From Deltaproteobacteria bacterium UBA5329 (lineage in GTDB: Bacteria > Desulfobacterota > Syntrophorhabdia > Syntrophorhabdales > Syntrophorhabdaceae): a stretch of 25,451 nt of DNA. The translations under genes and the position numbers were made by a program. The DNA lies in assembly GCA_002408185.1 (NCBI GenBank), contig DHQV01000055.1:228537-253987 (forward strand). Direction: 5' to 3'. Positions 15,715 through 24,628 of the stretch are shown piece by piece (position 1 is the stretch's first letter; every line of letters begins with the position of its first letter). Under the pieces are notes generated by a model. It made no database searches and was not told the origin of the DNA. It worked only from the letters and a program-made list of their open reading frames with translations.

Positions 15715-15783
15715 AGTGAAAACGTGCCCCAGGTTTTGTATTGCGATGGGTTCTCGCCTTACGACCCACTGCCTCTAAATGTC

Positions 15784-15812
15784 TTGATTTTACCCCCGTT
15801 GTACGATAAAAA
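15784..15812 (+). promoter_or_regulatory. Candidate promoter for purA
   Basis: TTGATT (15784-15789) and TAAAAA (15807-15812) with a 17-base spacer, each 4/6 to consensus, about 36 bases before the purA ATG. Moderate evidence only. Confidence 0.35.
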
Positions 15813-15848
15813 AATATGTTTCATCCAATGAAATCTCAGGAGAAAAAG

Positions 15849-17138
15849 ATGGCCAATGTGGGAGTAGTCGGGGTTCAGTGGGGTGATGAAGGCAAGGGAA
15901 AGATCATAGACTATCTGAGCAGTCAGGCCGATATCATTGTTCGTTTCCAGGGCGGGGCAAACGCCGGCCATACGATAGTGATCGGAGACAAAAGGGTGAT
16001 TCTTCATCTTATCCCTTCGGGAATACTTCATGACAACACATATTGCATTATCGGCAGCGGCGTTGTCATGGACCCCGAGGTCCTGGAAAAGGAAATACAG
16101 GAACTCCGGACGCTCGGTTACCTCAAGGACGAGAAGCGCCTTATGATAAGCGGTCTGACTCATGTCATCATGCCATATCACAAGAAACTCGATGCCCTGA
16201 AAGAAGCCAGGGCAACAAAGAAAATAGGGACCACGGGCCGCGGTATTGGACCGGCATATGAAGACAGGGCCAGCAGGATGGGGATCAGGGTGATCGACTG
16301 CATTGACAAAAAGGTCTTTCGCGAAAAACTGAAGGCGAACCTGGACATAAAGAATTTCCTGATCCGCCGCTATTATAAGGACGAACCTGTCATGATGCGC
16401 GATGTGCTCAAAAGGTTTGAATCCCACCGGAAATTGTTCAAAAAACACGTGGCGGATTCGACGTCATTTCTCCATAAAGCGATCGCAAAGAAAAAGAAAA
16501 TTCTTTTTGAAGGTGCGCAGGGCACTTTTCTTGACGTCGATCACGGAACATATCCCTTCGTGACCTCATCGAACACCATCGCGGGAAATATATCACCCGG
16601 GTCCGGCGTGCCGCCAAGCGCGGTCAATTATATACTCGGTATATGCAAGGCATACACTACCCGTGTCGGTGAAGGCCCGTTCCCGACCGAGCTTCATGGC
16701 CCCGAAGGCGAGCTTATGAGAAAGATCGGCGATGAATACGGGGCGACAACAGGCAGGCCGAGACGCTGCGGCTGGTTCGACGCCGTGCTCGTGAGGCGGT
16801 CCGTAAAACTTAACGGGATAAGCGGACTGTCGCTCATGAAGCTTGACGTTCTCGACGCATTTGAAAAGATCAAGATATGCACCGGGTACAAGATCGGCAA
16901 GCGTCTTCATAATGAGCCGCCGATGGCGGTCGAGGATTTTTATCGTATCGAGCCTCAATATGAAGAAATGGAAGGCTGGAACACGCCGCTCAAAGATGTC
17001 AAAAAATTTGACGACCTGCCGGAGAATGCAAAGAAATATATCAGACGGATCGAAGAATTGGTCGGTATCCCGGCCGCGATCATATCTACGGGGCCTGACA
17101 GGGATAGCACCATAATTCTCAAGAACCCTTTTGAATGA
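15849..17138 (+). CDS. purA: Adenylosuccinate synthetase PurA
   Basis: GTP-dependent conversion of IMP and aspartate to adenylosuccinate, the first committed step to AMP. The start at 15849 gives 429 residues, the family's usual length, and has SD AGGAG 7 bases upstream; an in-frame ATG at 15816 would add 11 unlikely residues. Motifs: GDEGKGK (12-18), GGANAGHTI, TTGRGIGPAYEDR, GAQGTFLDVDHGTYPFVTSSN, and TGRPRRCGWFD. A gap of about 100 bases separates it from rpsU's promoter; no strong terminator hairpin was found. Confidence 0.97.
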   Translation: MANVGVVGVQWGDEGKGKIIDYLSSQADIIVRFQGGANAGHTIVIGDKRVILHLIPSGILHDNTYCIIGSGVVMDPEVLEKEIQELRTLGYLKDEKRLMISGLTHVIMPYHKKLDALKEARATKKIGTTGRGIGPAYEDRASRMGIRVIDCIDKKVFREKLKANLDIKNFLIRRYYKDEPVMMRDVLKRFESHRKLFKKHVADSTSFLHKAIAKKKKILFEGAQGTFLDVDHGTYPFVTSSNTIAGNISPGSGVPPSAVNYILGICKAYTTRVGEGPFPTELHGPEGELMRKIGDEYGATTGRPRRCGWFDAVLVRRSVKLNGISGLSLMKLDVLDAFEKIKICTGYKIGKRLHNEPPMAVEDFYRIEPQYEEMEGWNTPLKDVKKFDDLPENAKKYIRRIEELVGIPAAIISTGPDRDSTIILKNPFE

Positions 17139-17234
17139 TCGGCCTCGCTCTGAAAAAGGGTTAGCTCAGTCGGAAAAATACAGGTTGCCCTGGTCTCGAT
17201 CGATGAATACCAATGTTTAAACGGCTAAAATCTG

Positions 17235-17264
17235 TTGACTTTAGCGCATTTTTCAGGTTTTAAT
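17235..17264 (+). promoter_or_regulatory. Promoter of the rpsU-yqeY-mutS2-dnaG-rpoD operon
   Basis: TTGACT (17235-17240, 5/6) and TTTAAT (17259-17264, 4/6) with an 18-base spacer; an overlapping TAATAT starts at 17261. The leader to the rpsU ATG is about 38 bases. It is the only promoter candidate I see before the five-gene run. Confidence 0.6.
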
Positions 17265-17308
17265 ATGGAGCTTCAAATTAATGGATCTATGGAGGGAGGG
17301 AAGAATGG

Positions 17309-17518
17309 ATGCCAGCAGTTATTATCAGAGAAGGTGAATCCTTCGAGAGCGCCCTCAAAAGGTTTAAGAAGCAGTGTGAAAAAACCGGGATTCTGTCCGA
17401 GATCAAAAAAAGAGAACACTACGAAAAACCCAGCGTAAAGAGAAAGAAAAAAATTCTCGCTGCCAAGAAGAGAGCTCTGAAGAAACTCAAAAGAACCATG
17501 GACAAAGGTCTTTACTAG
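17309..17518 (+). CDS. rpsU: 30S ribosomal protein S21
   Basis: A small basic protein of the 30S subunit that helps mRNA base-pairing with the 16S 3' end. 69 residues with the S21 signature (VIIREGESFESALKRFKKQ, then KREHYEKPSVKRKKK). Very strong Shine-Dalgarno site GGAGGGAGGG. First gene of the operon, 6 bases before yqeY. Confidence 0.97.
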   Translation: MPAVIIREGESFESALKRFKKQCEKTGILSEIKKREHYEKPSVKRKKKILAAKKRALKKLKRTMDKGLY

Positions 17519-17524
17519 GAATAG

Positions 17525-17971
17525 ATGGACTACAGATCCACAATTGAAAATGGTTTGAAAGAGGCGCTAAAGAAAAGGGACACTATCAGGGTGTCTGTTT
17601 TCCGGATGCTCCTGACAGCTATCAAGAACAAAGAAGTAGAGAAGATCAGGCCTCTGACCGATGAGGAGTTTTTCGCCTTGATCAAGACATCGATCAAGCA
17701 GCACAAGGACTCCATCGAAAGCTTCAAGAAAGGCCAACGTCTTGAACTAGCCGAAAAAGAAGAGAAAGAGCTGGAAGTCCTGAAGGAGTTCCAGCCTTCT
17801 CAATTGGCCGAGGATGAGATCGCAAAAGAGATCGAGGATGCTGTGGTGGCTGTCGGCGCAAAAGACCGGAAAGAGATGGGAAAAGTAATTAAATTCATCA
17901 TGGATAAATTCCCCGGGAGGATTGACGGAAAATTGTTAAGTGCAATGGTGCTTAAGAGACTGTCATCATGA
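17525..17971 (+). CDS. yqeY: GatB/YqeY domain protein
   Basis: 148 residues matching the stand-alone GatB/YqeY domain, the C-terminal tRNA-binding-like domain of GatB: LKEALKKRDTIRVSVFRMLLTAIKNKEVEK at the start, EFQPSQLAEDEI in the middle, MGKVIKFIMDKFPGRIDGK near the end. The role is thought to relate to tRNA amidotransferase-type RNA binding but is not settled. It commonly sits between rpsU and dnaG in other genomes, as here. It is followed by mutS2 after 21 bases. Confidence 0.95.
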   Translation: MDYRSTIENGLKEALKKRDTIRVSVFRMLLTAIKNKEVEKIRPLTDEEFFALIKTSIKQHKDSIESFKKGQRLELAEKEEKELEVLKEFQPSQLAEDEIAKEIEDAVVAVGAKDRKEMGKVIKFIMDKFPGRIDGKLLSAMVLKRLSS

Positions 17972-17992
17972 TAGCGACAGTCGAAAGCCCGT

Positions 17993-20284
17993 ATGATCAA
18001 TAAAACTTTATCATATCTCGATTATCTCAAGCTTCGCGGCGTTATCTTTAAATATTCTGCAACACCTTTTTCCAGCAGCGAACTGCTTTCACTTAGCCCT
18101 CTCGACGATATTGAACAGATAACCGCGCGCCACGACCGGATCGATGCGGTCATGGACATCATCAAGTGGGATGGCAGAATACCGTTTGGAGAAGTCCCCG
18201 ACATTGCTCCGATCATTCAGAGAATAGGGATCCGGGATTCCGTCCTGGAGTCGTCCGAATTTCTGACCATTACCAGTTTCATACGGTCCTGTTCCGATAC
18301 GGCATCCTTTTTGACGAAGGCCTTTAAGAAGGGAGCGTATATCGATAACATCATAGAAGGCCTCGACAAGCTTCCCGCTCTTTACAAAAAGATCACGCGG
18401 TGCATCAATGCCGAAGGGTATCTGGAAGACAGCGCATCGTATGACCTGTCCCGCATACGTTCCGAGCTTTTTCTGAACAGGGAGAGGATCAAGAAACAGC
18501 TCGACCGGATAATGGGACGCGAGTCGGTAAAGCCTATCATTCAGGATGAATACATATCCTTAAGGAACAACAGGTATGTCATTCCGCTGAAACCCAATTT
18601 CAACGAAGCAATTCAAGGCATCGTGCACGATTACTCTCATTCGCTCAAGACGTCGTTTGTCGAGCCGGTGGAATGCGTCGAACTGAACAACAGCATCAAT
18701 ATACTCGTCAATAAGGAAAATGAGGAAGAAAAGAGGATCCTGCACGAATTGACGGATTTTGCGCGCGGCTTCCTGTATGAACTCGCGCGGAATGTCGAGC
18801 TCCTCGGCGAACTCGATCTTCATCATGCCATGGCCCTTTTTTGCCATGAGTTCAAATGCGTGAGGCCCGAGGTCGTCCCGGGAGGCAGGATCGAAATAAA
18901 GAAAGCCGTCAATCCGTTCATATCGCTGTCCAGAAAGAATGAGGCTGTGCCGATCGACATCTTCATGAAGGAGAAAGAGAAGGTCATGATCATAAGCGGC
19001 CCGAACGCGGGAGGGAAGACTGCCGCTTTGAAGACGATCGGCCTCCTGTCGCTTATGGCAAAGACAGGCCTTTTCATCCCCGCATCGGAAAGGCCGGTGA
19101 TACCCTTATTCTCCGACATTTTTGCCATCATCGGTGACGAACAGGATATTTCAATGGAGCTCTCGAGCTTCACCGCGCATATGTATGCCATAAAAGACCT
19201 CTATCTTCGCGCGCGCGGCGATGAACTTGTGCTCATTGATGAGATAGGCGGAAATACCGAGCCGCAGGAGGCATCCGCCCTGTCGATGGGCGTCATGGAT
19301 GCTTTCGTCGAAAAAGGCTGCCGAATCGTGGTGACCACGCACCTTAATCTCATCAAAGCGTACGGTTACTTGAAGGATTTTGCGCTGAATGTGGCGACAT
19401 CGTTCGATTCGCAGAATATGAAGCCCCTTTACCAGCTTGTTTACGGAACGGCTGGATATTCCAACGCAATAAATGTAGCCAAAAAGATAGAAGTGCCCGA
19501 GGCAATTATCGAAAAGAGCTATTCATATCTCAATGAACAGGAATTCATGCTGAACGACCTGATAACGAACCTGGAAAAAGAGACGGAAAAGGCCCAAAAA
19601 GAGCGCTTGGAGCTCAAAAAGCTCAAGGAAGAGGCGCGCGAACGACTGAAGGTCATCCGGGAAAAGAAGGAAGAATACCTTCGGAAATGGGAAGAAAAAT
19701 ACCAGGAAAAGCTCCTTCGGCTGGATATTGAAATAGAATCGATAAAAAAAGATGTTGCAAAAAAGGAAAGAACGTCTATAACAAAGAGTAAGGAGCGAAT
19801 TCGTTCCTTGAAGGAAAGGGTTGGGGGACCGGCCAAGGAGGACAGGGAGGACATCCGCATAGGTGATTACGTTCTCGTGAAGACCCTCGGCAGCAAAGGA
19901 TATGTCGTTGACGTCGACAAAGAGGGTAATGTCTTCGAAGTTGCCATCGGAAACGTAAGGACGAAACTGAAACGGATGTTCATTGCCAGGGCGATAGAAG
20001 GTCCAAAGCGGATATCGAAAGAAACAACCCAAATAACTGTAGAAACGATTAGAGAGCCCGAGCTCAATATTGTCGGTATGCGTGTCGACGAGGCGGTGAG
20101 GCAACTCGATAAGTTCGTCGACCGGGCCCTGGTCGAGGGGGTGTTTAAGGTCAGGGTCCTCCATGGTGTCGGGACCGGGAGGCTTATGCAGGCAGTCAGG
20201 GAGCGGCTTTCCGGTACACCTTATGTACGAACGTTCCACGCAGATGAGCATAACGCGGGAGTGACAATAGTGGAGTTTGCATGA
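17993..20284 (+). CDS. mutS2: Endonuclease MutS2
   Basis: A MutS-family ATPase without the mismatch-recognition domain, linked to suppression of recombination and ribosome rescue. 763 residues: N-terminal core/lever region, ATPase with Walker A GPNAGGKT (336-343) and Walker B LVLIDEIGGNTEP (Asp416), a long charged coiled coil (about 520-620), a KOW-like segment (DIRIGDYVLVKTLGSKGYV), and a C-terminal Smr domain (about 690-763). Two departures from the common form: the Walker B tail reads GGNTEP where GAGTDP is usual, and the Smr entry motif reads LNIVG in place of LDLRG, although HGVGTGRL is kept. Overlaps dnaG by ATGA. Confidence 0.95.
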   Translation: MINKTLSYLDYLKLRGVIFKYSATPFSSSELLSLSPLDDIEQITARHDRIDAVMDIIKWDGRIPFGEVPDIAPIIQRIGIRDSVLESSEFLTITSFIRSCSDTASFLTKAFKKGAYIDNIIEGLDKLPALYKKITRCINAEGYLEDSASYDLSRIRSELFLNRERIKKQLDRIMGRESVKPIIQDEYISLRNNRYVIPLKPNFNEAIQGIVHDYSHSLKTSFVEPVECVELNNSINILVNKENEEEKRILHELTDFARGFLYELARNVELLGELDLHHAMALFCHEFKCVRPEVVPGGRIEIKKAVNPFISLSRKNEAVPIDIFMKEKEKVMIISGPNAGGKTAALKTIGLLSLMAKTGLFIPASERPVIPLFSDIFAIIGDEQDISMELSSFTAHMYAIKDLYLRARGDELVLIDEIGGNTEPQEASALSMGVMDAFVEKGCRIVVTTHLNLIKAYGYLKDFALNVATSFDSQNMKPLYQLVYGTAGYSNAINVAKKIEVPEAIIEKSYSYLNEQEFMLNDLITNLEKETEKAQKERLELKKLKEEARERLKVIREKKEEYLRKWEEKYQEKLLRLDIEIESIKKDVAKKERTSITKSKERIRSLKERVGGPAKEDREDIRIGDYVLVKTLGSKGYVVDVDKEGNVFEVAIGNVRTKLKRMFIARAIEGPKRISKETTQITVETIREPELNIVGMRVDEAVRQLDKFVDRALVEGVFKVRVLHGVGTGRLMQAVRERLSGTPYVRTFHADEHNAGVTIVEFA

Positions 20285-21996
20285 AGGCGTCGGTCGATGA
20301 GCTTCTTCAGAAGATCAACATAATCGACGTCGTATCCCAGTATGTTAAATTGAGGAAAGCCGGCAAGGACTTTATGGGACTGTGCCCTTTCCACAGAGAA
20401 AAAACCCCATCATTCACGGTCAGCACCGAAAAACAGATCTTTTATTGCTTCGGCTGCAGGGAAGGCGGCAGCGCTATCAATTTCATAATGAAATATGAAA
20501 ACCTTACCTTCGTTGAGGCTATCGACCACTTGGGAAGGCAATACGGCATAGTGGTCGAAAGAAAGGGTGACAGAAAGAAGAGGGGTCACTACGATGCCCT
20601 GGAGAAGCTGTGTGAGTATTATCAAAAGGGGCTCAAGGCAACTGCCCTTGCCCGTGAATATTGCGAAAAGCGCGGCATTTCCGGCGATATCGTAGAAGAA
20701 TTCAGGCTTGGGTACAGCCCTCGTTCACGCGGGGGCCTGAAAGCGGCCCTCGATCATACAGGGATACCTGCTGATATCTTCCTGTCCACCGGTATCGTGA
20801 GGGTCAAGGAAAACCGATTCTACGATATGTTCGCAGGACGGGTCGTTGTCCCTATTATAGATGTCAATAAGCGGGTCATCGGATTCGGCGGAAGGACCCT
20901 CGACAAAGACGGGATACCCAAATACGTGAATTCCCCGGAATCCGCGGTGTTTTCAAAGCGCAATTCCCTGTTCGGGATCGACCGGACAAAAAAACATATC
21001 ACGGGACAGGATGAGGTTTTTATTGTTGAAGGGTACTTTGATCTGATCGCCCTTTACGGCGCAGGCCTCAAGAATGTCGTGTCCACGCTGGGCACGTCCG
21101 TGACGGAAGGACAGATCCGCAAATTACGGAATTATACCGAGAATATCACGCTTATGCTGGACGGCGACCCCGCGGGGATAAAAAGCGCCCTGAGGCTTAT
21201 AGAGCTTTTTGCCGAGATGGATATAAATGGAATGATGGTCGTCCTGCCCGAGGGCCATGATCCTGATAGTTTCGTCCGCGAGAAGGGCGCTGCCGCATTG
21301 TCGGAGATAGTGAAAAGCAAGAAACCTATCCTTGATTTTTATTTCGATCATTACTCTGAAAAACAGGCAATGACGACGATTCAGGGCAAACAGGTGTTCA
21401 TAAAGCAGGTAATGCCCCATATCGAGGTTATCAAAGACGTTATCAAACGGCAACTGTACATAAAACGCCTTTCCGAATTGACCGGGATAGGTGAAGAACA
21501 TTTTATTCCCAAAAGGATATATGAAGCAGGCAACAGGACTCAAAAAGCAACTTCGGCCAAAGCCGTGATCGAGAAAAAGGTGATCAACGCCTGTATTGCC
21601 CGTCCCGAACTGCTTCAACACTTTCATGGAAGGGAGGTATTGAATTATATAAAAAATGCGGATATCCGGGAAGTGATGACGAAGATGGTCACACGCTTCA
21701 AAGAGAACAATAAGTTCAATGTGCGGGAGCTTATCGAGATGCTCGATAAGGAGGACTTGAAAAGCCTTGTCCTCGACGCAGCTTTTGACAATAGTGTCCC
21801 GGAAAGTGGCGATGAGCCAGAAAAAGTGCTCTTTGATTATTTCAAACATATTGAACGCCAATTTTTCATGGAAAAATCTAAAAGGATCACAGAGAAGCTT
21901 GCCGAAGCGGAAAGCAAGGGGGACGCCGCGGCTGTTACAGAACTCCTGGAACAAAAGAAGCAGGTATTGACGCATATAAAAAATAATTTTTTATAG
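20281..21996 (+). CDS. dnaG: DNA primase DnaG
   Basis: Makes RNA primers for replication. 571 residues: CHC2 zinc-binding domain with ligands Cys35, His38, Cys56, Cys59 (CPFHREKTPSF, FYCFGC), then the catalytic core with Toprim motifs (FIVEGYFD with Glu at about 250, STLGTSVTE, LMLDGDPAG). The C-terminal helicase-binding part is poorly conserved. Start ATG overlaps the mutS2 stop; rpoD begins 10 bases after its stop, so all three are on one transcript. Confidence 0.97.
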   Translation: MKASVDELLQKINIIDVVSQYVKLRKAGKDFMGLCPFHREKTPSFTVSTEKQIFYCFGCREGGSAINFIMKYENLTFVEAIDHLGRQYGIVVERKGDRKKRGHYDALEKLCEYYQKGLKATALAREYCEKRGISGDIVEEFRLGYSPRSRGGLKAALDHTGIPADIFLSTGIVRVKENRFYDMFAGRVVVPIIDVNKRVIGFGGRTLDKDGIPKYVNSPESAVFSKRNSLFGIDRTKKHITGQDEVFIVEGYFDLIALYGAGLKNVVSTLGTSVTEGQIRKLRNYTENITLMLDGDPAGIKSALRLIELFAEMDINGMMVVLPEGHDPDSFVREKGAAALSEIVKSKKPILDFYFDHYSEKQAMTTIQGKQVFIKQVMPHIEVIKDVIKRQLYIKRLSELTGIGEEHFIPKRIYEAGNRTQKATSAKAVIEKKVINACIARPELLQHFHGREVLNYIKNADIREVMTKMVTRFKENNKFNVRELIEMLDKEDLKSLVLDAAFDNSVPESGDEPEKVLFDYFKHIERQFFMEKSKRITEKLAEAESKGDAAAVTELLEQKKQVLTHIKNNFL

Positions 21997-22006
21997 AGAG
22001 GTGGAC

Positions 22007-23551
22007 ATGCCTGAAAAAGTAAGGAGATTTTATCCTTATGATGAGAATCTCGAGAACAGGGAACTGTACGCATTCATGTCTCGGGCGGAAAAACCGAGCA
22101 ATCTTCTGGATGATATCGATCTTTTCGAGATCGAACATCAGGAAGCAATTGAAGGTGGGGGGAACGTCGAGCCCGACGAAGTATTGGAGGGGGATGGGGA
22201 TTTCGAAGAAGTTTATAATGACGACCTGATCAATCCTATTCGTCATTATATCAAGGAAATGGGTAATATGGCCCTTCTTACCCGGGAGGGCGAGAAGGAG
22301 ATAGCCCGTCTTATGGAAGAGGCGAAGGAGGAAATAAAACAGGTCCTTCTGTCCTTCCCCGGCACTGTCAAGGAATTGCTCAGTGCCCTGACGGCGCTCA
22401 AGACCTCGAAAGCGGCCGTCAGGGACATTACGGTAGAAGCCGACGACGAAGAGGAAGGTGATACCGAGCTTGAATTCCAGAGAGAGCGGGTCATTTCACT
22501 TCTCGAAAGGCTGAAAGACGAGCATTCCAGACTCCAGGATGGCAAAAAAGAAGGCCATAGCAAGGAAATGCAGAAGATCATCACGGAGATCAATCTGAGC
22601 AAGAAGATCACCGAAAAGATAATCTTGCGCATGAAGCGCTATGTCGAACGCATTGAAAAGATCGAAAATGAAATAACCAGGTGTAAAAAACTCAAAGAGG
22701 CCGGGAACAATAGGCATCTTCAAGCCTTGATGGACAGAAAGACAAGGATCGAGGACGAGATCGGGATATCTTCCAAGGCCTTGAGGCAGTCCCTGAAACG
22801 CATCGAAAAGGCCGAGTTCGACTTTGCCGTCGCCAAGAACGAGCTTGTCAAGGCGAATCTGCGGCTCGTTGTCAGCATAGCGAAAAGATACATCAACAGG
22901 GGATTGTCGCTTCTCGACCTGATCCAGGAAGGCAACATCGGGCTTATGAAAGCCGTGGACCGCTTTGAGTATAAACGCGGTTATAAATTCAGCACCTATG
23001 CGACATGGTGGATACGGCAGTCCATTACGCGTGCGATCGCCGATCAGGCGAGGACGATACGCATCCCGGTCCATATGATAGAAACGATTAACAAGATCAT
23101 CCGGGTGTCCCGCGGACTTGTGCAGGAGCTCGGACGGGAACCATATCCGGACGAAATAGCGGACAGGATCGGTTTTTCATCGGAAAAAGTGAGACGCGTC
23201 CTTCGGATAACGAAAGAGCCAATATCGCTCGAAACACCGATCAACGATGATGAAGACACCCATCTGGCCGACTTTATAGAAGACAAGAATGTCCTGACCC
23301 CCCAGGATTCGGCCATATATGATGACCTTGTTAGAAACCTCAACAGTATTCTCTCGACCCTGTCTCCGAGGGAAGAGAGGGTTGTCAGGATGCGTTTTGG
23401 GTTAGGGGAAAGACAGGACCATACACTCGAAGAAGTGGGGCAGGTTTTTGAGGTGACCCGCGAGAGGATCCGGCAGATCGAGGCAAAGGCCCTGAAAAAA
23501 TTGAGGCATCCGATGAGGGCGAAATTGTTGCGTTCTTTCGTTGATATTTGA
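22007..23551 (+). CDS. rpoD: RNA polymerase primary sigma factor RpoD
   Basis: The housekeeping sigma-70. 514 residues from ATG 22007; an in-frame GTG at 22001 lies inside the Shine-Dalgarno site GAGAGGTG and is not preferred. Region 1.2 starts near residue 76 (NPIRHYIKEMGNMALLTREGE). A charged non-conserved region follows, then regions 2.1-2.4 (KANLRLVVSIAKRYINRGLS, FSTYATWWIRQSI), region 3, and 4.2 with VTRERIRQIEAKALKKLRHP. The first 75 residues are acidic and lack a recognisable region 1.1. A short weak hairpin (GGCTCAAAAAGCC) follows the stop without a U-run. Confidence 0.97.
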   Translation: MPEKVRRFYPYDENLENRELYAFMSRAEKPSNLLDDIDLFEIEHQEAIEGGGNVEPDEVLEGDGDFEEVYNDDLINPIRHYIKEMGNMALLTREGEKEIARLMEEAKEEIKQVLLSFPGTVKELLSALTALKTSKAAVRDITVEADDEEEGDTELEFQRERVISLLERLKDEHSRLQDGKKEGHSKEMQKIITEINLSKKITEKIILRMKRYVERIEKIENEITRCKKLKEAGNNRHLQALMDRKTRIEDEIGISSKALRQSLKRIEKAEFDFAVAKNELVKANLRLVVSIAKRYINRGLSLLDLIQEGNIGLMKAVDRFEYKRGYKFSTYATWWIRQSITRAIADQARTIRIPVHMIETINKIIRVSRGLVQELGREPYPDEIADRIGFSSEKVRRVLRITKEPISLETPINDDEDTHLADFIEDKNVLTPQDSAIYDDLVRNLNSILSTLSPREERVVRMRFGLGERQDHTLEEVGQVFEVTRERIRQIEAKALKKLRHPMRAKLLRSFVDI

Positions 23552-23582
23552 AAGGACAACGTTTGGGCTCAAAAAGCCAATA

Positions 23583-23617
23583 AATTTACAAGGTACCGTT
23601 AATTTACAGGCCCCGTT
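23583..23617. repeat. Imperfect direct repeat upstream of the etf promoter
   Basis: AATTTACAAGGTACCGTT (23583-23600) is followed immediately by AATTTACAGGCCCCGTT (23601-23617): two head-to-tail copies sharing AATTTACA and CCGTT. It lies 15 bases before the -35 box of the etfB promoter, a usual position for an activator. No regulator is identified. Confidence 0.5.
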
Positions 23618-23632
23618 ATTGCCAATTTTTCC

Positions 23633-23661
23633 TTGACAAAAGGGGCCCGGTAAAATAATTT
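23633..23661 (+). promoter_or_regulatory. Promoter of etfBA
   Basis: A perfect TTGACA (23633-23638). After 17 bases TAATTT (23656-23661) is a weak -10; AATAAT with a 15-base spacer overlaps it. The transcript would have a leader of about 155 bases before the etfB start, in which I recognise no known riboswitch. Confidence 0.5.
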
Positions 23662-23821
23662 ATCCAAAAAATTCCCACCCGGTTATTTTGAAGTTAAATT
23701 CGGGATAAACAAGGGATTTTCATGTTTTACGGTCTAACCATTTTTCCTGCGGTTTAAGGCCGGTCATTTCTTTTTGTAAGGCTATTGGAATGTCCGAAGG
23801 GACGAAAGGAGGCTTGAAGAC

Positions 23822-24613
23822 GTGAATGTTCTGGTGTTTATAAAACAGGTTGCCGATACGGAAGCGCGGATAATTATTAGCTTCGATCAGAAAAGTCTCG
23901 AAATTGAAAATAAATATGCCGTCAATTTTTTCGATGAATTTGCCGTCGAGGAAGCGATACGGATAAAAGAGGCGTTGAAGGATGTCCAGATCACGGTGTG
24001 CACGTTTGCACCTGTGAGAGCGACGGAGGCCCTCAGGACAACTATAGCGATGGGGGCCGATAAGGCCGTTCGTATCGATAGTTCGAAATATGAAACGGAC
24101 GACCCGCTGATAATTGCACGCATCCTGGCTGCATATGCAAAAAAGGAAGGGTTTGACCTTATACTATGCGGGCGCCAGGCCATGGATGACGAGAGCGCCA
24201 GCGTGGGGGCGATGGTGGCGGAATTTCTCGATATCCCCCATGTCAGCCAGATAAGCAGATTGACCATGCTCGATGCCGGCAGGGCTGAAGTTGAAAATGA
24301 GATCGAAGGCGGTAAAAAGGTTTCTGAAGTTACGCTGCCGGCGCTTTTTACAGCCCAGAAAGGCCTCAACGAACCGAGGGTACCGCTGATTACAGGGGTC
24401 ATGAAAGCAATGAAAACGGAGATCACGGTCCTGGACCCCGCCTCATTTGACACGCCGTTCGGCCCAATAGATAACGAGTCGTCGAAAATTCGGGTGCTTT
24501 CGTATGAATTACCCGCGAAGAGACCTTCAGTCCGCATCATCGATGGAGAGACAGCCGGGGAAAAAGCGAAGAATCTCGTAAGGCTGCTTAAAGACGAAGC
24601 GAAGGCTCTGTAG
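23822..24613 (+). CDS. etfB: Electron transfer flavoprotein beta subunit
   Basis: 263 residues. EtfB binds AMP (or FAD in bifurcating forms) and pairs with EtfA to pass electrons between dehydrogenases and quinone or ferredoxin pools. It starts MNVLVFIKQVADTEA from GTG 23822, with a strong Shine-Dalgarno site AAAGGAGG 10 bases upstream. Family motifs: EFAVEEAIRIKEA, AIRMGADKA-like MGADKAVRI, and LILCGRQAMDDESASVGAMVAEFLDIP. etfA follows after 15 bases. Which dehydrogenase it serves cannot be told from this window. Confidence 0.95.
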   Translation: MNVLVFIKQVADTEARIIISFDQKSLEIENKYAVNFFDEFAVEEAIRIKEALKDVQITVCTFAPVRATEALRTTIAMGADKAVRIDSSKYETDDPLIIARILAAYAKKEGFDLILCGRQAMDDESASVGAMVAEFLDIPHVSQISRLTMLDAGRAEVENEIEGGKKVSEVTLPALFTAQKGLNEPRVPLITGVMKAMKTEITVLDPASFDTPFGPIDNESSKIRVLSYELPAKRPSVRIIDGETAGEKAKNLVRLLKDEAKAL

Positions 24614-24628
24614 GGAGGAGGGTTTCAC

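Noticed and set aside
15706..15783. Possible intrinsic terminator after ruvB
   Set aside because: The complementary halves are 44 bases apart and only 8 bp long, with no T-run; treated as part of a repeat element instead.
17158..17173. A tRNA-like D-arm sequence (GGGTTAGCTCAGTCGG) after purA
   Set aside because: It fits the A-box pattern, but no matching acceptor 3' strand, anticodon arm or T-loop follows within 100 bases. At best a chance match or a very decayed fragment.
23562..23582. Rho-independent terminator after rpoD
   Set aside because: The GGCT/AGCC stem is very short, has a bulge when extended, and lacks a T-run.
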